Positions 56,819 to 64,000 of a DNA stretch of 64,000 nucleotides are shown in pieces (within the stretch, counting starts at the first letter, position 1; each line of letters opens with the position of its first letter). The notes under the pieces were generated by a model. The model did not search any database. It was not told where the DNA came from and saw only the letters and a program-made list of their open reading frames with translations. The stretch covers positions 874,316,594-874,380,593 of the forward strand of contig NC_081409.1 in assembly GCF_030272615.1 (NCBI RefSeq). Reading direction: 5' to 3'. Position numbers and translations under genes: made by a program. Origin of the DNA: Cryptomeria japonica (Eukaryota; Streptophyta; Pinopsida; Cupressales; Cupressaceae).

Positions 56819-57800
56819 TGCCATCTTCAGATAAAAACAAGGATAATATCCAACCTAGAGATTATACTATGCAGACTATAGAAATTGGAGTGGAGACACA
56901 TGAGAGTGTCAAGTTAGACTCTCAAACTACTTTCAATTTCTTCTACAAAGGTTTGATCAAGAAAGAGATGAAAAGAATGAATTGAAGCAAAAATGTGAGT
57001 AGTTGACCAGTGTGCTTCTCAAGGTCACACAATATTCTCTTGAAGTCGATCCAATTATTTCTTCAATTGATATTGAGGCTCTCAAGAAGGTGGAACAAGT
57101 GGGCATCAAGGGTTGAGTAGTGGATGAGTAGTTTGCTCATTTGAAATTAGAGGGTTCTCATCTTTTGGATTCAACAATTAAGTTGTTGACTGACTTTAAA
57201 GTTGTTCAAAGTTAAATGCAAGGTGTTAAAACTTTCTTATCTCAAGATGTAGAAGATATTGAAAAGAGCGTAACTCTTTGGGGTAAAATGGAGGATTTCA
57301 AAATTGACATCCTTGTGGAGAATAAAGTAATTCCAACAAGAGAGAAATACATCTAGATTTTATCATTTTTGTCTCATAAGAAAGAAACAATAAGCTCAAT
57401 GATTATGGAGCTAGATCAGGAAAAGAAGGAAGGTGATGATGAGATTGATCTTATTTCAGCAAGATTAGCTGAAATTCCTTGTTATTTGTATAATGATAAT
57501 CAAAATCTTATGACCAGTGATGCCATCATATAAGAATTTATTTCCTTGATAGATCACTACACAGAATAATATTTCACATTGAATGCATTTGATAAGTTGC
57601 TAGAATTACAAGTTAGTTTTGAAGTTCTTGCATCAATATTGAAAGATGAAAGGAAGAAATACATGAAAGTTGATAATGCAGTTTCCTGTGTTCGCACCAT
57701 CACCAGTTTGACCACAATGCTGGACAAAGCCAAGATGGAATTTGGTTTGGTCAAGTTCAAGGAATTCCAAAAATCCAATGAGGAGGAGAAAGATGAATAA
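56819..57800 (+). pseudogene. E ORF, C-terminal part
   Basis: The frame resumes PSSDKNKDNIQPRDYTMQTI, then becomes degenerate. It recovers as ETISSMIMELDQEKKEGDDE, FDKLLELQVSFEVLASILKD and LDKAKMEFGLVKFKEFQKSN, ending TAA at 57798-57800. It is mostly helical and charged, likely coiled coil. The family is not recognised. Confidence 0.55.
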
Positions 57801-58690
57801 AATGTCCCCCTTAACACTTTCTTTTCATGTAGTTTCATTCTTAGTCACTGCAAATTTTCTTCCAGTAGCATTTTCATTTGATGTAGTAGTTGTAGTGAAG
57901 TGGGACTATGAAGTTGAATTAGTCAACTATGCCCATATTTTTCTCCACTCTTTTCCTATATAAAGAGGACCATCATTTGTACATAGGGATCTTGGATGCT
58001 TAGCAAAACTTTGCCAAATTTTTATCTCAATTAAGACTTTGTGCTTTTGATGTAAAATTTGATTCAAGGAAATAAAGATAGAAATCCACTAGTTTCCAAA
58101 CTTTGAGTTCGATTGAAGGTTGTGATTATGATTGGAATCATTCTTATGTTTATTTCTCATAATCGTTCCTTATGATCTTGAATTTTTTGATGAAATTGTG
58201 AAAGTTTATGAAAGAGATTTCTAATTGTGGAAATAGACTTTGTGCTATCTACATATTTGGGAAATCTTCTGATAATTAAGTAATTATTTGGGAAGCTTTG
58301 TATTTCTGTAAATTACTTGTAGTTTTAGGAATCATTGATCACATCTTGGAGACTTTGAGCTACAAGTTGAGGTTTAATTTGAAATAGTGGTGATTTACGT
58401 AGTTGCACTTACATAAGACTTTGGGCTTACAAGGTTGTCTAAATATTGAGGATCTTTGTATCTTTGTTAAGAAGTTTAATTTAATGGTTAATTTTATTTA
58501 GTTGTAATAAATACCACCAAGTGAAGGGAGAATACATTAATTCTCAAAAAAGAGAATTGCATGCCCTAAACTTACACCCAAATTTTGTTTTGCATAAGTT
58601 ATTGTAATACCCAAAATTCCAATAGGGAACCTCCCCTTGAAGAGACGAAAGAATTTGGCTTATCATAGCTGTGTGTGAAATACATATTTT
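57801..58690 (+). other. E downstream non-coding region
   Basis: About 890 bp without a gene. A TATA-like CTATATAAAGAGG lies at 57957-57969. The rest is T-rich with no repeat partner that I could find in the window. It could be the U3-R-U5 of a lost LTR pair. Confidence 0.35.
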
Positions 58691-59386
58691 GTTATTGGTA
58701 TGCTAGTGACAAAATATGCACCCAACAAATCTCCTTCACTTTCCAGAAATCACCCACAAAATCTTCTCTTTGCCTTTGCAGAAAAAATAATTCAACCTGA
58801 AGGGAATTCATCTTTTTCATCTACTCTCCATCCTTGTCACTCAAAAAATCAAATGATTACCCGAGCACAATTCATATTCAATAACATCATTTTTTTTTGT
58901 ATGCTTCACTGCAGTTGTCGTCCATGAAAGATAGTACCTATAAACTTTGCTAGTATTGCTAATACAATCTCTCATTTCATCTATGCATGTACAAACAAGG
59001 CTCTTTGTGAATCATTTCACTTCTTCAACATGTTTTTCATATCATCACCTTCTCTTTTTGTATCTTCAACATCAACAAGTTGCTCAATCAATTTTTCCTT
59101 TACAATCTTAGATAGGGATGTCGGAAGCACATCACTAATATCTTCAATCTTGATATTGTTTTAGAGAAAATGATTTATCAGAACACTCTCAATCTTATCT
59201 GCCTCTATGGAAGTAATCCACTACTTTCCAATCTTTCTTATTCCATCTGCATTGCCAATAATCTCCATTAAATTGGACTCGTCATTAGATTTGAATGTCT
59301 TTTCTCTTTGCTATGCAATAACCATCTCTTCCTTAACCACAAGAGATTCTGGATCTTCAATCATAACAATGTCTTTCTCCTTCTAA
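58691..59386 (-). pseudogene. NP3: fragment of an NP-type ORF2
   Basis: The minus strand reads DESNLMEIIGNADG, then a stop-broken IEADKIESVLINHFL and IEDISDVLPTSLSKIVKEKL. This matches the NLDNVSKFYHYF to VLPNDLYLRLEAKR block of NP2 ORF2 and the equivalent block of NP1. An acidic flank (EDPESLVVKEEM) precedes it. Copia-L interrupts it at 59387 after TCTAA, the presumed TSD. Its left limit is not sharp. Confidence 0.6.
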
Positions 59387-60704
59387 TGTTGTAAATAATG
59401 CAATAAACTGAGAGGGGGGGTGAATCAGTTTGCCCAAAAACTCTACACAACTCAAACTTAAATTCAAATCTAATAATTAACAATTAAAGCACAAATCAAC
59501 ACCATATCAATAACACACATAACACTAAGATTTTTGATGTGAAAACCTATTTAAGGGAAAAACCATGGTGGGAACCTACCCACAATGAGATAATACCCTA
59601 TTAGGAGTAAATGAAATAGTACAATGGGGAACGCGCATGCAATTAGGCACACTTCCTAGAGCTCACTACTCAAATCACAAAACAAGAAGAGCTACAACCC
59701 TGAGGAAGGCTCATTGTCTTACAAATAGATTTGGATTACATCCAGAGAATTATAATTTGGTTAAATAGCATCTCCTCATTCTTGATTACAGTTCTGATTA
59801 AACACACAAACTCTGCACTTTCACACTTCTTCACACTTCTCCTCTGCTATTGAAAGATCAAATAAATGTTACACATGTAGATACATCTCTCAAATGAATA
59901 TTACATATAGTTATACAAATCATCAACCTATATTTCAAGGATGGCTAAACCCTCAACACAAATTTTAAAATAATAACCATACATGCTACATCAATACATG
60001 TAGACCAAAACAATGTCGGCTAAGACATAGTCTAGATCCAAACCAATACTGCAAACATGAAACACCTCCAAGAATTATGCCTCAAACATCCACAACATGT
60101 TACAATCACCATAAATGTAGCATAACATGAAGAACACCACTGGATCAAGAAAATGATCAATGCAGACTAGCGACATAGATAGAACATGATCTAGAAACAT
60201 CCACAACCAATGTGAATTACCATAGCAACAACCACAATATTAGTTCTTACAAAAATCTTCATCATCATTATATCGAACCTCAAGAACATACGCTGAACTG
60301 ACTATCGAACTAAAAAATTCACTTGCAGGCATCTAAATCATGAACCATCTAAATTGAGGACATGCCATAACATCCCAAACACTATGCCAAATATGCAAAC
60401 CAAGATATTGTGATTCCAGAGCAATGTGGAGCACAAATTAGAATACCGAATAAAATGAGCAACTAAAAACAAACTTGAATACCAAATCACACAACTCGAT
60501 CAAATCCCCATGCAGACCACATAAACTTTTACTGAATCAACTAGAGATAAGTATCTCTAAACCAATTAAATCACATTAGCACAACTACAACACACTAGCT
60601 AGACTAACTCATTTAATCTGTCTGCAACACTAGAATAGACAAAATAATACATTGACATCAATGACAAAACATTGTTTCAGCAAACTTCTCAATAATATCC
60701 AGCA
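59387..60704 (-). repeat. Copia-L 3' LTR
   Basis: 1318 bp, TGTTGTAAATAATGC to ATATCCAGCA on the plus strand. The shared motif GGGAAAAACCATGGTGGG lies at about 59555-59572. The partner is outside the window, so ends rest on the TG/CA bases and the adjacent PPT. Confidence 0.85.
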
Positions 60705-61030
60705 ATCTCCCCCTTTGTCATTGATAGAAACATATGAATGTGAAAAAAAATCAATGCAAAGAAATAAATCAACAACCAACAATCTCCACATAACAATACA
60801 AATATTCATTCTCACCCTTAGGATATTACATAGTTTTTCACATCACTCTCTCCCTCTTTGACAACAATGCCAAAGACACATCTCAACAATATCCACAATT
60901 GAACATTTGAACTACCACACTAACTACTCCCCTGAGTAGCATCTACCAAACATCAATCCGAATCACTAGATATGTCTGTCAAGTTCACCAGACTAATGCA
61001 AATCCATGCATCTTAGTTCTCATCAAGAGG
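60705..61030 (-). promoter_or_regulatory. Copia-L 3' UTR: PPT, second purine motif, hairpin
   Basis: On the minus strand the PPT is GACAAAGGGGGAGATTG (60705-60721). A second GTCAAAGAGGGAGAG lies at about 60846-60860. A perfect hairpin CTACTC-CCCT-GAGTAG lies at 60924-60939. Confidence 0.75.
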
Positions 61031-61860
61031 GGCAATCACCCCTAGCTTCACTTTGAGATATTCAAAAGTATCTCTAGGAAAAGGCTTCATTAGTATATCT
61101 ACAATCTATTTGTTTATGGGTACATACACCAATCTGACTTCCTTCTCATTCACCTCTTCTCTCAAGAAATGAAACTTGATTGATATATACTTAGTCTTAA
61201 AAAGCAACATCGGATTCTTTGAAATATTAATGGCACTTGAATTATCACAATATATAGTGTGGGTACATCATAAATAATTCTGATATCTTTCAACATTTGC
61301 TTCATCCAAATTACCTAGCTATAAGTGCTTGCAGCAACAATGTATTCAACTTCCATGGTAGATAAGGAGATAGAATTCTTCTTTTTACTCGACCATGAAA
61401 CCAATCTCTTTCCAAGGAAAAATGCACCACCACTAGTACTCTTTCGATCATCAACATCTCCTACCCAATCAACATCTGTAAAAGCACTCAAAGTAAAGTC
61501 ATCATCTATAGGATACCATACACCAAAATCAATTGTCCCTTTCAAATATCTGCAAATCCTTTTCATAGCTGCAACGTGATATTCCTTAGGATCAGCTTGA
61601 AATCTAGCAACAAGATGAATAGCATTCATAATGCTTGGTCTAGTTCGAGTCGAATACAACAAACCACCTATAATAGATCTATATCTAGTCTGATTTTCTT
61701 TCAGAGAATCATCATCTTTTGTTAACTTACATCTGGTTACCATAGGAGTACCAATAGGTTTAGCATCATCCAAACCAAACTTCTTCAACAATTCTCTCAC
61801 ATACTTAGACTGTGATATCGAAATACCTTTACCTAACTATGAAATTTGCAATCCCAAAAA
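61031..61860 (-). pseudogene. Copia-L RNase H
   Basis: 61315-61800 is open for 161 codons: MRELLKKFGLDDAKPIGTPM, YRSIIGGLLYSTRTRPS, RICRYLKGTIDFGVWYP, FTDVDWVGDVDDRKSTSGGA and KRLVSWSSKKK. A stop follows AASTYS, and the C-terminal IFTKP-like part is degenerate down to about 61031. Confidence 0.92.
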
Positions 61861-62520
61861 GAATTTCATCTCACCAATCATAGACATTTCAAATTCATTT
61901 TGCATATCACCAACAAACTTCTTGCACAAACCATCATTTCCACCAAAAATAATATCATCAACAAAAATTTCAACAATTAAGATGTTATCATTGTCAATCT
62001 TGAAATACAAATTACTGTGAACAATACCTTTATTGAATTAAAGATTTATCAATACTTATCCAATCTAGCATACCAAGTTCTAGGGGCTTGCTTTAGTCCA
62101 TAGAGTGCTTTCTTCAATCTGCAAACCATTGCTTTTTCATATGTCAACTGAAATCCATCCAGTTGCTCAATATAAACTTCTTCTTCTAGCTCTCCATTAA
62201 GAAAGGATGACTTGACATCCATCTGATACACTTTGAAATCTTTGTAAGTAGCATAAGAAAAAATAAATCTAATAGCTTTAATCCTAGCTACTGGGGAAAG
62301 AGTCTCCTCAAAATCAATACCTTCCATTGGAGAATATCCTTTACAAATAAGTCTAGCTTTATTCATAACAACTTCACCTTGTTCATTCAACTTATTCTGA
62401 AACACCCACTTAGTTCCAATTACATTCTTATCCTTAAGTCTGGGAAAAAGAATACATGTATTATTCTTTTCAATTTGATTCAATTATTCTTCCATTGGTT
62501 TAACCTAATTTTCATCTTTA
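61861..62520 (-). pseudogene. Copia-L reverse transcriptase
   Basis: 62049-62483 is open: GTKWVFQNKLNEQGEVV, VYQMDVKSSFLNGELEEEVY and [18 protein letters not shown]. After a frame change near 62045 the catalytic IFVDDIIFGGNDG is present near 61930-61975, then [14 protein letters not shown]. Confidence 0.93.
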
Positions 62521-63600
62521 CAAGCTTCATCAACATCCTTAGGTTCAATTTTTGAAATCAACAAATACTCTTCAGCAATTCTTCTCCTAGTCATCACACC
62601 TCTGTTCTTTTCTCCTATGATCTGATTTTCTAAATGATTTAACTTTACAAACCTGGGAGTCTTGGGATTTTCTTTGGTTTCAAACTCTTGAACTTTGTCT
62701 TCTACACTAGCATCTTCACCTTCATTCTCAAACTTTTATTGAACACTCTAAATTTTATTTTTGGTTTGTACTTGCTTTCCTTTATCTTTACTGGCATCCT
62801 GAACATCTAAATCATATCCACAAGATCTAGGCTGATACACATTTCCTTCATCAACTTTCACATTAGCACTTTTAACTATCTTTCTCAATATTTTTTAATA
62901 ACATTGGTAGGTCTTACTCTTAGTAGAATAAGAAAAACAAATTTATTCATCACATCTAGCATCAAATTTCCCTAAATCTTCACCCAATTAAGGGTGTATA
63001 TAGTAGTAATCAGAACTTCTTTCTAGTCGATATGCAGAACATTTCCTTCAATCTTCATTGTTCTAGTGGCTTCTTGAATTGTCCTGATCTTCCTTTCCAC
63101 AACACCATTTTGTTGAGGGGTCTACAGAGCAGATAACTATCTCTTCACCCCATACTCTTCACAAAAAGAATTGAACTCACCAAAAATAAATTTACCTCTC
63201 TCAGATCTTAGACATTTCATCTTTAGTCCTATCTCAGTCTCAACCATAACTTTGAAAATATTGAACTTCTCCAATGCTTAAGATTTCTCCCTTAAGAAGG
63301 TAACCCACATCATCCTTGAATATTCATTAATCAACAATGTGAAATACATGTCACCTTGTAAGATTCTCACTATAGAAGGACCACATAAATTAGTATGCAC
63401 AAGATCCAATATTCTATTAGAAGTATATTGTTTTCTTTTGAATGTAACTCTTGTTTGCTTCCCTAACTGACATTCCTTACATACCAGATTCGTAGGCTTT
63501 ATCAACTTAGGCAGATCTCTCACAACTTGAGTAGAAATTATCTTAACCATGCAATCAAAATTCACATGACACATCCTTCTATGTCATAACTAGCTTTCAT
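62521..63600 (-). pseudogene. Copia-L linker and integrase
   Basis: 63278-63574 is open for 98 codons: MCHVNFDCMVKIISTQVVRD, CKECQLGKQTRVTFKR, LVHTNLCGPSI (the first catalytic Asp has become Asn) and NEYSRMMWVTFLREKS. LRSERGKFIFGEFN-like sequence, TPQQNGVVERKI and a degenerate remainder continue to about 62900. An acidic linker with TAG/TAA stops spans 62521-62900. Confidence 0.88.
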
Positions 63601-64000
63601 CAACCTGAGCAATCAAACAACTTTTACCACTAGAATTCAAGTGAAAGATATTACCTTTAGTCTATGTACCTAATGCAATCTCAATTCTGGAGTTACTCAA
63701 GATCTTACATTTACCATTCCTGAATTATAGATCATATCCCTTGTCAACCATCTATCCAACACTCAAAATATTATTCTTTATACCTTCAACATACAAAACA
63801 TCATTAGGTGTTATTCTCACCATCAAGAGAAATAGAACCTCTACCACAGATTATACCAGCTTTATCATCTCCAAATATTACTACACCACCATCATACTTT
63901 TCCATACTTGCAAACTTACTCTTATCACTTGTCATGTGATGAGAGCAACCATTGTCAATAATCCATTCGTCTTTCTCTTCAACTTAGTAGCCAAAGCTTT
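63601..64000 (-). pseudogene. Copia-L protease (partial)
   Basis: EEKDEWIIDNGCSHHMTSDK lies near 63925-63985, so the active site reads DNG instead of DSG. SMEKYDGGVVIFGDDKAG and GRGSISLDGE follow. The domain continues toward the integrase with stops near 63664-63760. Confidence 0.85.

Larger units (their letters stand above)
29590..58690 (+). mobile_element. E: old plus-strand element with a large unknown ORF, split by NP2 and Copia-C
   Basis: Coding segments at 31016-33129, 39878-40418 and 56819-57800 line up as one plus-strand gene once NP2 (TSD GTCTC) and Copia-C (TSD TATGG) are set aside. The reading frame crosses both junctions cleanly. About 5 kb belongs to E itself. I found no flanking LTR pair, primer site or pol motif. 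A TATA-like TATATAAAG lies downstream at 57958. E may be a remnant LTR element, another kind of transposon or an old captured gene. The outer limits given here are approximate. Confidence 0.55.
59387..64000 (-). mobile_element. Copia-L: Ty1/copia element, 5' half beyond the window
   Basis: A minus-strand element with its 3' LTR at 59387-60704, then 3' UTR, RNase H, RT, integrase and protease running to the window edge. Gag and the 5' LTR lie outside. Proteins are close to the Copia-C/D type. Frame changes and TAG stops are present. Confidence 0.93.

Overview
This window looks like intergenic DNA from a large, repeat-filled plant genome. The LTR style, the initiator-Met primer sites, the TTTAGGG-type motifs and the absence of any host gene point to a seed plant. 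A gymnosperm is my guess, from the sheer nesting and age of the copies, but the sequence alone does not prove it. I see no tRNA, rRNA, CRISPR array or intact cellular gene. Nearly every base belongs to LTR retrotransposons inserted into one another. Element boundaries were read from TG...CA ends, 5-bp target-site duplications (TSDs), primer-binding sites (PBS) and polypurine tracts (PPT).

Layout. (1) 1-20941: NP1, a minus-strand LTR element with no recognisable pol. It is cut by the window start and itself invaded by Copia-A (+, 1112-8543), a small plus-strand coding insert (about 9396-11094) and Copia-J (-, 14383-18808, missing its 3' half). (2) 20942-21687: an (AT)n run and an LTR/3' end remnant, K. 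(3) 21688-29110: Copia-G (-), a complete element with TSD GTCTT, in the same family as Copia-A. (4) 29116-58.7 kb: element E (+), which has a palindrome-array leader and a roughly 1200-codon broken ORF of unknown family. E is split by NP2 (-, 33130-39872, TSD GTCTC, pol-less like NP1) and by Copia-C (+, 40419-56813, TSD TATGG). Copia-C in turn carries two solo LTRs (43131-44377, TSD ACATC; 46151-47577, TSD ATATC) and Copia-D (+, 49489-56204) inside its 3' LTR. (5) About 58.7-59386: NP3, a minus-strand fragment matching part of the NP ORF2. It is interrupted by Copia-L (-, 59387 to beyond 64000).

How the parts relate. Copia-A, C, D, G and L encode the usual Ty1/copia order gag, protease, integrase, reverse transcriptase, RNase H. 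All carry stops, frameshifts or insertions. NP1 and NP2 instead encode a coiled-coil protein with tandem CCHC zinc knuckles (ORF1), then a large protein of unknown function (ORF2) conserved block by block between them and in NP3. Although they lack pol, they share the PBS type, the PPT motif, a hairpin before the PPT, the LTR ends and an LTR-internal motif with the copia elements. The likely reading is a group of parasitic, protein-coding, non-autonomous LTR elements mobilised by copia machinery. This family, together with the separate E ORF and its array of palindromes at about 53-bp spacing, is the most novel content here.
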